From CAVVJA01 sp963801715 (GTDB lineage: Bacteria; Actinomycetota; Actinomycetes; Mycobacteriales; Jatrophihabitantaceae): a stretch of 64,000 nt of DNA. The stretch is taken from NCBI GenBank assembly GCA_963801715.1, contig CAWDGB010000027.1, positions 65,359 to 129,358 on the forward strand. Direction: 5' to 3'. This document shows, piece after piece, positions 51,061 through 60,245 of the stretch; the stretch's first letter is position 1, and each line of letters opens with the position of its first letter. Both the position numbers and the translations under genes were made by a program. Below the pieces are notes generated by a model that was not told the origin of the DNA, made no database searches, and was given only the letters and a program-made list of their open reading frames with translations.

Positions 51061-52360
51061 CTAGCCGGGTGGGGTTCCCTGCTCAGGCTCGTCCTCGCCG
51101 GAGTCGCGCGGGGTGTCGGCGGCCGGCGGCAAGGACGGATCCGTGGGCGCGGCGTCGAGTTCGACCAGCAGATCGGCCCCCACCGTGTCGGCGAACCCCA
51201 ACGGGTCGTCGAGATCGTCGGCGCTCGGGAGCAGGTCCGGGTGGGCCCAGATGCCATCCCGGGCGCTCGCTCCATGCTTCTCGGTGACGGCCCACCAGAG
51301 CGCCGCAGCCTCTCGCAGCCGCCGGGGACGCAGTTCCAAGCCGACCAGCGTCGAGAACGTCTGCTCGGCCGGACCACCCGTAGCCCGACGGCGCCGTATT
51401 GCTTCCCGCAAGGCGGCCGCGCCGGGCATCCGCTCGCTGGCGGCGGCGCCGACGACGGTGTCGACCCAGCCTTCGACGAGTGCGAGGAGCGTCTCCAGGC
51501 GCCGTAGGGCCGCTTGCTGCTCGGGCGTCTCTTCCGGCTGGAACAGGCCACCGGACAGCAGGTTCTGCAAGCTCTCCGGATTCGACGGGTCGATGTCGCC
51601 GACTGCCCGCTCGATTGCCGACGGATCGACCTTGATCCCGCGGGCATAGCTGTCCACCGCGTCGAGTAGTCGCTGTCGCAGCCACGGCACGTGGCCGAAC
51701 AGCCGCTGGTAGGCCGCTTCGCGTAACGCGAGGTAGAGGCGCACCTCGTCAGCCGGTTGGGCCAGGCCGTCGCCGAAGGCTGCGACATTCTGCGGGAGCA
51801 GTGCGGCCGTGCCCGGCGGCCCGAGCGGCAGCCCGATGTCGCTACTGCCCACGACCTCACGAGCCATTCCTGCGATGCCTTGCCCGACCTGCGCACCGAA
51901 CATCAGGCCACCGAACTGGTGCATCACGTTGCCGAGGGGGCCGGCCTGGGCCACTGCCTCCTGCGGAAGGGCCGAGGTCATGGCGCTCACCACACGAGCC
52001 GCGACCGGATCGCACAGCGCGGCCCAGACCGGCAGCGTCTTCTCGATCCAGTCGACCCGGCTCCAGGCCTCTGCCGAGCGCACCCCGCTCGGCAGATCGG
52101 TCACCGCATCCAACCAGAGGTCGGCGAGTCGCATGGCGTCGCTGCGCAGCGGCCGTTTCTGCCGCGCTCACCGGACGGTAGTCGCCAGCGATCGCGGAGA
52201 TCGCCATCTGCCGGGCCAGATCCCAGTTGACCGGGCCGCCGGACCACGACAGAAGCTTCTGCAACTCGGCAAACAGCGGGATCTTGCCGGTCACGTCGTC
52301 AGAATGCTCCGGCTCGCCATCGCGCGGGCTGAAGCCGAAAGGAAGGTTGCCGCCACCCAT
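51061..52360 (-). CDS. TIGR03624-type zinc-dependent metalloprotease-like protein, frameshifted
   Basis: The first frame gives MGGGNLPFGFSPRDGEPEHS, LLSWSGGPVNWDLARQMAIS and AGDYRPVSAAETAAA. The second gives AMRLADLWLDAVTDLPSGVR, MHQFGGLMFGAQVGQGIAGM and GHVPWLRQRLLDAVDSYARG to the end. The break is at about 52138-52144. Removing one base gives AAAQDAMRLADLWLD with no gap, so this is one gene of about 430 residues, as in Rv3195. The family is annotated as a putative hydrolase associated with F420 biosynthesis genes by co-occurrence. Whether the frameshift is real cannot be told from one sequence. Confidence 0.8.
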
Positions 52361-52500
52361 ACCTGTCACGGTAGTGATGACGAACAGGCGCCGACCAGCG
52401 TGCCGCGAAGCAGCATTCGCCGTTGCGCCGATGGCGAACGTCACTCGTGAGGCTCCTCGACGCTCAGGAAGCGCAGAAATCGCCGATATATGGTGCTCCG

Positions 52501-53532
52501 GTGAGTCGACGCGTCCGGGCCCTGGTCGTCGCCGGCGTGTTGTTTCTCGTGCTGTTCTTCGTGGCGCTCTTCATGCCAGTGCCCTATGTGATCCTCGGTC
52601 CAGGGCCGACACTGAACACGCTCGGCACGGACGATCACGGGCGGCAGATCATCGTGATCAAGGGACGTTCCTCGAATCCGACCAGCGGACACCTGAACTT
52701 GACGACGGTGGGCATCACGCCGGACCGGGTCACCGCGGTAGACGCCCTGGTCGGCTGGCTGCAGGGTGACCGCGTGGTCGTCCCGCGATCGGCGTACTTC
52801 CCACCAGGGCAGTCCGAGGAGCAGGTCAACCAACGCGACGCTCAGCAATTCGTCGACTCGCAGAGCTCCGCCACCGCCGCGGCATTCTGTGAATTGGGGT
52901 ACCCGCGGGGGCTCGGCGTCGTCGGCATTCTCGACAAATCCGGCGCTCAGGGAATACTCAAACCGTTCGACGAGATCATCTCCGTCGACGGTCAGGCAAT
53001 CGCCGACCAGGACGCGTTGGCCAAGCTGCTCGCGACCAAGCACCCTGGGCAGACCGTCACAGTGGTGGTTTCGCGGGCCGGCGTCCGCAAGGCCTTCAAT
53101 ATTCAGCTCAGCAAACCGCAGGACAACGGCACCGGTGCGCGGATCGGCATCACCGTATCGCCTGGGTGCTTCGCGCCGTTCGAAGTCGATCTCGGCCTGG
53201 CCAACCAGATCGGGGGGCCGTCGGCCGGGCTCATGTTCGCGCTAGGAATCATCGACAAGGTCGGCCCCACCAACCTCACCAGCGGCCGCTTCATCGCCGG
53301 CACGGGCGAGATCCGCCCGGATGGCACGGTCGCGCCAATCGGCGGCATCCAGCTGAAGATGATTGCGGCCCGCCGGGCGGGTGCGACGATCTTCCTGGCC
53401 CCATCGGACAACTGCAAAGACGTCTCCGGCGCGATACCGAGCGGTCTGTCCGTCGTGAAGGTCAGCAACCTGCACCAAGCTGTGCAGGATCTGGGAGCTC
53501 TGCAGAAGGGGCAAGCGGTTCCACACTGCTAG
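52501..53532 (+). CDS. PDZ-domain Lon-like (S16) membrane protease
   Basis: A 343-residue protein with one N-terminal transmembrane helix (ALVVAGVLFLVLFFVALFM), the family motif YVILGPGPTLNTLG, a PDZ domain (GILKPFDEIISVDGQAIADQ) and a C-terminal Lon-type protease domain. The Ser is in QIGGPSAGLMFALGI and the Lys in GGIQLKMIAARRAGA, forming the Ser-Lys dyad. It faces the outside of the membrane and probably trims envelope proteins (Rv3194c group). The GTG at 52501 is used since longer starts add charged residues before the signal anchor. UPF0182 follows on the same strand. Confidence 0.88.
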   Translation: MSRRVRALVVAGVLFLVLFFVALFMPVPYVILGPGPTLNTLGTDDHGRQIIVIKGRSSNPTSGHLNLTTVGITPDRVTAVDALVGWLQGDRVVVPRSAYFPPGQSEEQVNQRDAQQFVDSQSSATAAAFCELGYPRGLGVVGILDKSGAQGILKPFDEIISVDGQAIADQDALAKLLATKHPGQTVTVVVSRAGVRKAFNIQLSKPQDNGTGARIGITVSPGCFAPFEVDLGLANQIGGPSAGLMFALGIIDKVGPTNLTSGRFIAGTGEIRPDGTVAPIGGIQLKMIAARRAGATIFLAPSDNCKDVSGAIPSGLSVVKVSNLHQAVQDLGALQKGQAVPHC

Positions 53533-53773
53533 GGCGTGCGCCAGGTATTGGCCGCTGGTGGTCTCTTGGAGGGCTCAGCCCCGAGCGTGATTCGAGCCGG
53601 AAGCGACGCCTTGCGTGGCCGCCGGCCGCTCGGGCGGAACCCGCGCTGGAGTCGGTACGTTGAGGGTGCGGGTGAATCGGCGGAGCTCATGGGCGCCGCC
53701 GGCCACCAGCGGTCAAGCACGTCCCGCACGTCCATGCGCTGGGCAACGGGATCACGATCCGAGGAGTCGCCCA

Positions 53774-56707
53774 GTGGCCATGCGGCCGCCCAATCTCCCT
53801 TCGTTCGCGCTGTCGCGGCGCGCCAAGATCATCCTGTCAGTGCTGGCGATCGTGATCGTGGTGCTGATCCTCAGTAACTCGCTCGTGGGTATCTACGTGG
53901 ACTGGCTGTGGTTCGGCGAGGTCGGCTTCCGCGGCGTTTTCTCCGCGATCATCGGCACCCGAGCGGTGCTGTTCGCTATCTTCGGGCTGCTCATGGCCGC
54001 GATGATCGGCGGCAACATGATTGTGGCGTACGTCCTGCGACCGCCATTCCGCCCGCTCTCAGCCGAGCAGCAGAACCTCGAGCGTTACCGGGTCGCCCTC
54101 GAGCCCCGCAAGCGGCTGGTGCTGATCCTCGTCATGGTCATTGCCTTCCTCGGCGCCGGCCTGGCCGCACAAGGCAACTGGCGCACTTGGATGCTGTGGC
54201 GGTTCGGCGGCAGCTTCGGTGTCAAGGATCCGCAGTTCGGGCGGGATCTGTCGTTCTTCGCGTGGGACTACCCGGTCTACCGGCTGTTGCTCGGGTTCGG
54301 TTTCACCGCGGTGTTCTTCGCCTTGGTGTTCTCGATCGCGGTGCACTATCTGTACGGCGCGATCCGGCTGCAGACGCCGGGACCGAAGATCACGCTGTCC
54401 GCGCGCCGGCACATCACGATCTTGATCTTCCTCTTCATCGTCTTCAAGGCCCTCGCTTACTGGTTGGACCGCTACGGGCTCGTGTACTCGGATCGCGGCC
54501 GGGTAACCGGCGCGTCCTATACCGACGTCAACGCGTCCCTGCCAGCCAAGACGATTCTATTTTGGATTGCGGTCATCATCGCCGTCGCCGTGCTCGCCAG
54601 CATGTGGCTCAAGAGTGCGCGGCTACCGGCGATCGGTTTCGGTGTGCTCCTCATCCTGAGCATCCTGATCAGCGGGATCTATCCCGCGGCCGTGCAGCAG
54701 TTCTCCGTCAAGCCGAACGCCAGCGACAAGGAAAAGCCCTATATTTCCCGAAATATTCAGGCGACGCGAGACGCCTACGGGATCCAGACGGCGGCGGCCG
54801 GCGGCGCCGGAACCGTCACCTACGTCAACAACTACTCGAAATCCGCGACGCCCGCCGAGAAGACCGCGCTCAGCGAGGCCAACACCACCATCTCCAACAT
54901 CCGGATCCTCGATCCGAACATCGTTGAGCCGACTTTTACCCAGCAGCAGCAGATCAAGAACCAGTACGGCTTTCCCGACAAGCTCGATATCGACCGGTAC
55001 ACCGTTGACGGTGCGACTAGGGACTACGTCGTCGCGGTGCGCGAACTGAAGGCAGACAACCTCCGGGGCGATCAGACGAACTGGATCAACCAGCACACCG
55101 TCTATACCCACGGCTACGGCTTCGTCGCCGCTAAGGCGAACGAAAGTGTCAACACCAAGGATGATTTCGCTGAGGGCGGCATTCCCGACACCGGCTTTCT
55201 CAAGATCACCACGCCGCAGGTGTATTTCGGCGAGTTGAGCACCGATTACTCCATCGTCGGCGCCTCAGGGAGCCGTGAGTACGACGGCAGTGACTCCACC
55301 AGCCACTACGAGGGCAAGGGGGGCGTCCCACTCGGCAGCTTCTTCACCCGCCTCGCCCTCGCCGTCGATTACAAGCAGACCAACTTCCTCCTGAATGATG
55401 CCGTGAGCGCGAAGGGCGCGAAGATCATCTTCAACAAGGACCCGCGGCAGAGGGTCCTCAAGGTTGCACCTTTCCTCAAGGTCGACGGCGACCCGTATCC
55501 CATCGTCGTCAACGGCCGAATCGTGTGGATGGTCGACGGTTACACAACGATGGCGAATTACCCCTACTCGGAGCGCCAGTCGCTGTCCAGCCTCACGACC
55601 GACTCGTTGACGACGACGAACCGAACCGCCACCCAGCCGGACAGCGATATCAACTACATCCGCAACTCGGTCAAGGCAACGGTGGACGCCTACGACGGCA
55701 CGATTCACCTCTACCAGTGGGGCCCGAAGGATCCCGTGCTGGAGGCTTGGAAGAAGGCATTTCCCAACCTGATCCAGCCAGAGACCGCTATGCCGCAGGA
55801 CGTGCGTGATCACGTGCGGTACCCGGAGGATCTGTTCGAGGTCCAGCGAGCACTGCTCGCCAAGTACCACGTCGACGACCCGGTGACCTTCTACAACGTG
55901 CGCGACCAGTGGACGGTGCCGACTGACCCGACCGCGGCCAGCGGTGACCAGCCGCCCTACTACCTCGTTGCCGACAAGCCGCTGGGAAACGGCACGACAT
56001 CGGAGTTCCAGCTGACCTCGCCAATGAAGGTCAACAACCGTGACAACCTGGCGGCCTACATCACGGTCGACAGCGATGCCGGCGCCGATTACGGGAAGAT
56101 GACGGTCTTCCGGCTGCCCACCGATTCGGCGATCCAAGGACCGACCCAGGTCTTCAACCGGTTCAGCTCGGAGCCGGCGATCTCGAAGGACATCTCTCTG
56201 CTCAATCAGGGCGGGTCACAGGTCCTGCACGGCAACTTGCTCACCCTGCCGGTAGGCAACCAGTTCCTTTATGTGGAGCCGTTATACGTCGCCCGGGCCG
56301 GGGGAGGATTCCCGCTGCTACAAGCGATTCTCGTCGCCTACGGTGACCAACTCGGGTATGGCTCGAGCGTGACCGACGCCTTGACCCACCTCAGTCCGGT
56401 CGGCCAGGTGCCACCGCTGCGAAGCGCCTCGCCGGGTGGCGCGGTGCCAACCCCGTCCGCAACGCCAACACCGACCAGACCGCGCGCCTCGCCGCCGCCG
56501 TCGACCGCCTCCCCGCCGGCGTCGGGGGGTGCGGACGTCGTGCTCAAACAGCTGGACGCTGCCTTCACCGAGCTGCAGAACGCTTACAAGAGCGGCGATC
56601 TCGCGAGGATCGGTGAGGCCCAAGCGGCGGTCCAGCGCCTCACCAAGGAATATCTCGCCCTGCGTGGCCCGACGACCGCCGCGCCGACGCCATCCCCGAC
56701 AAGGTGA
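53774..56707 (+). CDS. UPF0182 large membrane protein
   Basis: A 977-residue UPF0182 protein (Rv3193c-like). It has about seven transmembrane helices in the first 300 residues (AKIILSVLAIVIVVLILSNS, DWLWFGEVGFRGVFSAIIGT, LFFVFKALAY-like segments). A large extracytoplasmic domain (YISRNIQATRDAYGIQTAAA and many conserved aromatic stretches) follows, with a Pro/Thr/Ser-rich C-terminal tail. The family is conserved in actinobacteria and cyanobacteria, and its function is unknown. The GTG at 53774 lies seven bases after GAGGAG; the ATG at 53780 is too far from it. Confidence 0.9.
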   Translation: MAMRPPNLPSFALSRRAKIILSVLAIVIVVLILSNSLVGIYVDWLWFGEVGFRGVFSAIIGTRAVLFAIFGLLMAAMIGGNMIVAYVLRPPFRPLSAEQQNLERYRVALEPRKRLVLILVMVIAFLGAGLAAQGNWRTWMLWRFGGSFGVKDPQFGRDLSFFAWDYPVYRLLLGFGFTAVFFALVFSIAVHYLYGAIRLQTPGPKITLSARRHITILIFLFIVFKALAYWLDRYGLVYSDRGRVTGASYTDVNASLPAKTILFWIAVIIAVAVLASMWLKSARLPAIGFGVLLILSILISGIYPAAVQQFSVKPNASDKEKPYISRNIQATRDAYGIQTAAAGGAGTVTYVNNYSKSATPAEKTALSEANTTISNIRILDPNIVEPTFTQQQQIKNQYGFPDKLDIDRYTVDGATRDYVVAVRELKADNLRGDQTNWINQHTVYTHGYGFVAAKANESVNTKDDFAEGGIPDTGFLKITTPQVYFGELSTDYSIVGASGSREYDGSDSTSHYEGKGGVPLGSFFTRLALAVDYKQTNFLLNDAVSAKGAKIIFNKDPRQRVLKVAPFLKVDGDPYPIVVNGRIVWMVDGYTTMANYPYSERQSLSSLTTDSLTTTNRTATQPDSDINYIRNSVKATVDAYDGTIHLYQWGPKDPVLEAWKKAFPNLIQPETAMPQDVRDHVRYPEDLFEVQRALLAKYHVDDPVTFYNVRDQWTVPTDPTAASGDQPPYYLVADKPLGNGTTSEFQLTSPMKVNNRDNLAAYITVDSDAGADYGKMTVFRLPTDSAIQGPTQVFNRFSSEPAISKDISLLNQGGSQVLHGNLLTLPVGNQFLYVEPLYVARAGGGFPLLQAILVAYGDQLGYGSSVTDALTHLSPVGQVPPLRSASPGGAVPTPSATPTPTRPRASPPPSTASPPASGGADVVLKQLDAAFTELQNAYKSGDLARIGEAQAAVQRLTKEYLALRGPTTAAPTPSPTR

Positions 56708-56800
56708 TCTGAACGCCGCCGGGTCGGCGACCGTGGGCCGCACGCCGCCGCCCGCAGCTTGGCGTGGGTCGATCGGCCCGGCTAGACTTGCTGGCACCGA

Positions 56801-56877
56801 CGCGGGGTGGAGCAGCTCGGTAGCTCGCTGGGCTCATAACCCAGAGGTCGCAGGTTCAAATCCTGCCCCCGCTACCA
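56801..56877 (+). tRNA. Initiator tRNA-fMet (CAT)
   Basis: A 77-base cloverleaf with anticodon CAT in the loop CTCATAA. The anticodon stem CTGGG/CCCAG has the three G-C pairs diagnostic of initiator tRNA. The acceptor begins CGCGGGG and ends CCCCGCT-A-CCA, giving an unpaired C1-U72 end, another initiator feature. The T-arm is GCAGG/CCTGC with loop TTCAAAT. CCA is encoded. A strong terminator follows three bases later. Confidence 0.97.
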
Positions 56878-56879
56878 GG

Positions 56880-56919
56880 ACAAAAGGTCTCGAATCTTGA
56901 CAGATTCGAGGCCTTTTGT
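56880..56919 (+). terminator. Terminator after the initiator tRNA
   Basis: ACAAAAGGTCTCGAATCT (56880-56897) pairs with AGATTCGAGGCCTTTTGT (56902-56919), an 18-bp stem with one G-U pair and a TGAC loop. The A/T base of the stem supplies the T tract. Confidence 0.85.
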
Positions 56920-56929
56920 AGGTTTGACG

Positions 56930-57215
56930 TTAAGATTCCGGCTGGGTGTAGATCACCGGCCCGGGCGCGTCGAGGATCATCGGGATAGCGAGGTGCAAAC
57001 CTTTGCCGGACCGGGGCGGCCCGAGGATGATCATCGAGTCGGCCGGCATGGCTCGCGGCCACCCACAGCGCGACCGCGACGGCGGCCTGGTCCGGTGGGG
57101 GGATCACGTATCGGCTTATGGCGGAGAGGACCTCCGTCCGGTTCGACCCAACGGCTGCGTGCGGATCGCTCGGCGCCGCGCCGGAGGAAGCCACTCGGGA
57201 GGTTGGCGTGGCCAT
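56930..57215 (-). pseudogene. Truncated conjugative-transfer ATPase (TraG/VirD4-like), element remnant
   Basis: The frame from 57049 reads MPADSMIILGPPRSGKGLHL then AIPMILDAPGPVIYTQPES, stopping at 56930. This is the Walker A region of actinobacterial TraG/VirD4-like coupling proteins, in which GPPRSGKGLH...PMILDAPG is characteristic. Upstream, one base out of frame, RTEVLSAISRYVIPPPDQAA and VAVALWVAASHA resemble the N-terminal part of plasmid or element helicase/ATPase proteins. Everything past the P-loop is missing. The break sits a dozen bases from the tRNA terminator, so an integrated element has probably been cut down here. Confidence 0.6.
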
Positions 57216-57633
57216 CGCTCACGCCGTGCTGTCCGGCGCCGCCAGCCTGCTAGGGCAGCCGTACTGCGAGAACGACCACAGTCCTAGCGGCGGCACCAGG
57301 CCTGCTGACGCACGCTCGTGCAGCCGAACCCGTTATCAAGTCTGAGCTGACTCTTTGCTCGCATATTGCTAATTATCAGCTTGCCTATGGCTAGCTCTCA
57401 GTCCAACTGTTTAATTTATGTGAATACGACAGATGTGGGCGGGCGCAGCAGCGCCGATCACGCCGCCCGCGCACCCCTCCAACTTGGCGCTGGCAGAGGC
57501 CAGCGTTTTGTCCTGCCACCGAAGGGCAACGGCCCATGTCCACCACGAAACCCGTCTACTCGCCACCGCGGCGGTCGTACTCTCGGCAGCAGTTCTCGGC
57601 GCTGCGGCTACGCGGGATGCCGGGTGCGGCGCC
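57216..57633. other. Intergenic stretch with AT-rich patch
   Basis: No convincing gene. From about 57335 to 57430 the sequence is markedly poorer in GC than the rest of the window (runs such as GCATATTGCTAATTATCAGC and TTTAATTTATGTGAATACG). This suggests foreign DNA or an untranscribed or regulatory stretch. Confidence 0.5.
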
Positions 57634-57720
57634 ATGACAGACCGCACAATTCCCGTGATCTTCTGGACAGTGATGGGCGGGCTCCTCGTAAGCCTCCTCG
57701 TCCTCGTCCTCGCATCGTGA
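57634..57720 (+). CDS. Possible tiny membrane peptide
   Basis: A 28-codon ORF, MTDRTIPVIFWTVMGG then LLVSLLVLVLAS, a single membrane helix with a short polar start. Its TGA overlaps the GTG of the zinc-ribbon ORF (GTGA), the coupling seen for real genes in this window. There is no strong ribosome-binding site. Reported as a possibility only. Confidence 0.35.
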   Translation: MTDRTIPVIFWTVMGGLLVSLLVLVLAS

Positions 57721-57887
57721 AAGGGACAGCAGCGACGGGACTTAGCTGGAAGAAGTGCGAGATCTGCGGCACCAAGGGGTACTGGAACCAGATGGCCAGC
57801 AAGACGAAGTGAAACGGAAATCATCGGTGGTACCACGCCGAGTGCGTGGCTGCCCAGGCGGCGGCAAAGGGCAAGCGCAAGGGCTGA
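57717..57887 (+). pseudogene. Small zinc-binding ORF with in-frame TGA
   Basis: From the GTG at 57717 the frame reads VKGTAATGLSWKKCEICGTK and YWNQMASKTK, then TGA at 57810-57812. It continues in the same frame as NGNHRWYHAECVAAQAAAKG and ends KRKG at a TGA at 57885-57887. C-x-x-C before the stop and H-x-x-C after it make one small zinc-finger domain, so both halves were once one protein of 56 codons. The middle TGA is most simply a nonsense mutation. If so, only a 31-residue fragment with one Cys pair is made. Confidence 0.5.
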
Positions 57888-58577
57888 TGCCCAAGCCAGA
57901 GCCGTTCGTCCAGCCGCGAGCCGAGCACCCGGACATTGACCTGCTGGTCTGGGATTGTTTTCGATCTCGATCGATGATCGGTTCTCAGCAACGGCGCACG
58001 GAGAGGCGACACTAAGCCTCTCGGTGCGGCAACGGCTCGCCCAGTGCTGAGTTCGGCAGCATAGCTCCCCGGGACTTCGCAGCGGCAGACGATCGCCTGG
58101 CGTCGGTGATTGTGACCGGCTCGGTATCCGTGCTCGCGGTCGCGGGAACGATCAGCAACGGCGTCCTTGACCGCAGGGCACGTGCCGCCGAGGCCCCTAC
58201 CGCGCGGAGCCAAGACCGCGGCCGACTGGCGGACGATCCGCAGACGGCGACAATTGGCGCGTCGGGTGATCGCGTCAGCCTGCCTCGCTCTGATTGAAGC
58301 AAGCGCGCCATTAGCGATCAGAATTGCCAGGATCAGGGCCGAAGCACCGAGCGTCGCTGGCCGGCGCGTGGCGCTGATTCCTCGGCGTCGCCCTCCGCGA
58401 GCGCCTTATTCAGTGTCGTCTCGATCCAGTTGCTACCACGGCCATGCTGGGTTGTCCCTCTACCCCTGCGCGTTGCGCTCGCGGCCGCGCTCCAGGAGCA
58501 CGACTACTTGCGCATTGAGGGATCTGCGTTCGTGTTCAACGCTTCGGCGACCGCCAGCTCGTCGTCCCGGCTGGCAA
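57888..58577. other. About 690 bases without a recognisable gene
   Basis: GAGAGGC (58001-58007) and GCCTCTC (58016-58022) form a 7-bp hairpin of unknown role. Open frames on both strands (for example the Arg-rich TAADWRTIRRRRQLARRVIA on the + strand) match no family I know. The minus-strand haloperoxidase gene ends at its right edge. Confidence 0.4.
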
Positions 58578-60161
58578 TCAATTGCCGTGCCAGTAGTCCC
58601 GGGCTTTCTCCCAGGCGACCCGGCTGGCGATCCGCCCGGTGGCGCGCGCGTCCAGGTCGCCCTGCTCGAAGTGAATGCCCCCGTAGCGGCGTGAGACGCC
58701 TGCCTGGTTGGCCGCCTCCGAGAAGGTCGCCCAAGAGAGCGTCAGATCGCTCGCCGGCACCGCCGCGGGCTCGACGCGTGAACTGCCTGCCGGGAGTGTT
58801 ACCGAGGCGCCGAAGCGGTCGTTGCGCGTAAAGAGCCTCAGGATCTCGGCGCCGGCGGCACTGAAGTTGCTGTGCCCGGAGGAGTATTCGGGGAAGGGAG
58901 GGGTTGGGAAGGTTGTCGGCTGGTAGGGAATCCAGGCGGCGCCATCGATCAGCTTCGTGCCCTGGTAGGGGCCGGCCCAGGCTCTGACCGGCCGACCGCC
59001 AAAGAGCATGCGGATGGCGGTGATCGGTCGGACGGAGTCGAAGGCCCGCTTGTTGTCCCAGGCGCAGCAGCCAGCATCGGAGACTGCGTTGGTGAGCGCG
59101 AAGAAGAGCTTAACGTCCCGCTCGATCCCGTGCTCGTCAACACCGTGGTGGTCGCGGCGGGAGACGGACTGCGCGAACAGGTTCCAGTGCCCGGGCGGAA
59201 GCTCGGAGTGGGGGCCATCCGCCCAGTACTCGGCGATCATCTTCTGCTCGTCGGTGAGCCCTGCACTGAGGTCGAGCAGAGCCTGCGCCTGGGCGCGGTA
59301 GTCCGCCGATCCGTACCTGGCCGGCCCGTCCGCTGAGCGCAGCGAGCCGGGGCTGAGGGCGAACGGGGCGACCTGCTGCCACTGGGCGCCGACGAACCCC
59401 TGCGCGACTGCGTTGCCGCTGCCGTCGACGTAGCGCAGCGGCTGCCATGTGCTGGGGTCGTGGACGGTCGTCGGATCAAACGGGAAGCGGATGTCCATCG
59501 GGGCATTCGCGGGTGTGTAACCCGTGTAGTCGGAGTAGGGGACGCCGGGGATGCCGCCCGGCTGGTCACCGAGTTGGTTGGCCCCATCGCGGTGGCGGAA
59601 GTCGAGCACGGCCCGGGCGGCGACGTTGCCGACCCCCGTCGGCGTCGAGGTATCGGTCGACAGGTCGCCGGGGTCGTAGCCGAGGGTCTGCATCAGGGGA
59701 TCGAAGACGGACGAGATGCTGCCCGGGAACAGGTCGCAGGCCGCCCGGTAGGCTGCACAGCTGATCGCCTGCTGGATATTCGGGAGCGTGCGTTCGGCGG
59801 GTGGCAGGCGCAGCGACCCGCCGAGGCGGGTGCCGACCGCCTTGTGGTCGTAGGCGGCCCAGGCGTCGTAGATGCAGGTGTGCCCGATCGCGAGCGCTCG
59901 GGCGACCATCGGCGGGCCCAGCTTCGAGCCGCGCACCCCCTCCAGCAACGCCTCGTTCCACGAAACGACGACGCTGTCGCCCGACCTGGTCGATCCGACC
60001 CGGCGGGCGGCGGAGCCCGTCTGGGAAAGCCCTGGCAGCAGGAGGAGCGCACCGCCCACTCCGGCGGCGGCGGCGAGGAAGTGTCGGCGAGACAGGCCGA
60101 CGTCTGACAGCGAAGCACGCGGATGTCCGTGGGTTGCCGGCTGTTCGTGGTGACGCGTCAT
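58578..60161 (-). CDS. Tat-exported vanadium haloperoxidase/PAP2-superfamily protein
   Basis: A 527-residue protein of the vanadium-dependent haloperoxidase family. The N-terminus has a twin-arginine signal, LSRRHFLAAAAGVGGALLLL. The vanadate/phosphate pocket is in three parts: DNKRAFDSVRPITAIR (Lys, Arg), PFPEYSSGHSNFSAAGAEIL (Ser-Gly-His, acid-base His) and SRRYGGIHFEQGD (Arg and the vanadate-binding His). All the key residues are present. The family either oxidises halides with peroxide or hydrolyses phosphates. It follows an exported protein gene by 84 bases in a minus-strand run of secreted proteins. Confidence 0.85.
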   Translation of the reverse strand: MTRHHEQPATHGHPRASLSDVGLSRRHFLAAAAGVGGALLLLPGLSQTGSAARRVGSTRSGDSVVVSWNEALLEGVRGSKLGPPMVARALAIGHTCIYDAWAAYDHKAVGTRLGGSLRLPPAERTLPNIQQAISCAAYRAACDLFPGSISSVFDPLMQTLGYDPGDLSTDTSTPTGVGNVAARAVLDFRHRDGANQLGDQPGGIPGVPYSDYTGYTPANAPMDIRFPFDPTTVHDPSTWQPLRYVDGSGNAVAQGFVGAQWQQVAPFALSPGSLRSADGPARYGSADYRAQAQALLDLSAGLTDEQKMIAEYWADGPHSELPPGHWNLFAQSVSRRDHHGVDEHGIERDVKLFFALTNAVSDAGCCAWDNKRAFDSVRPITAIRMLFGGRPVRAWAGPYQGTKLIDGAAWIPYQPTTFPTPPFPEYSSGHSNFSAAGAEILRLFTRNDRFGASVTLPAGSSRVEPAAVPASDLTLSWATFSEAANQAGVSRRYGGIHFEQGDLDARATGRIASRVAWEKARDYWHGN

Positions 60162-60245
60162 CCAACACTCTGTTCCGCTTGTTCGCCATTTGCCGGGCCG
60201 GGAGGGAGGCGGTGGACGCCTCCCGCCCGGTCGTCCTTTCGCGTC

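Noticed and set aside
57810..57812. Selenocysteine at the in-frame TGA
   Set aside because: No conserved Cys/Sec alignment position and no recognisable SECIS hairpin just after it; a nonsense mutation is simpler.
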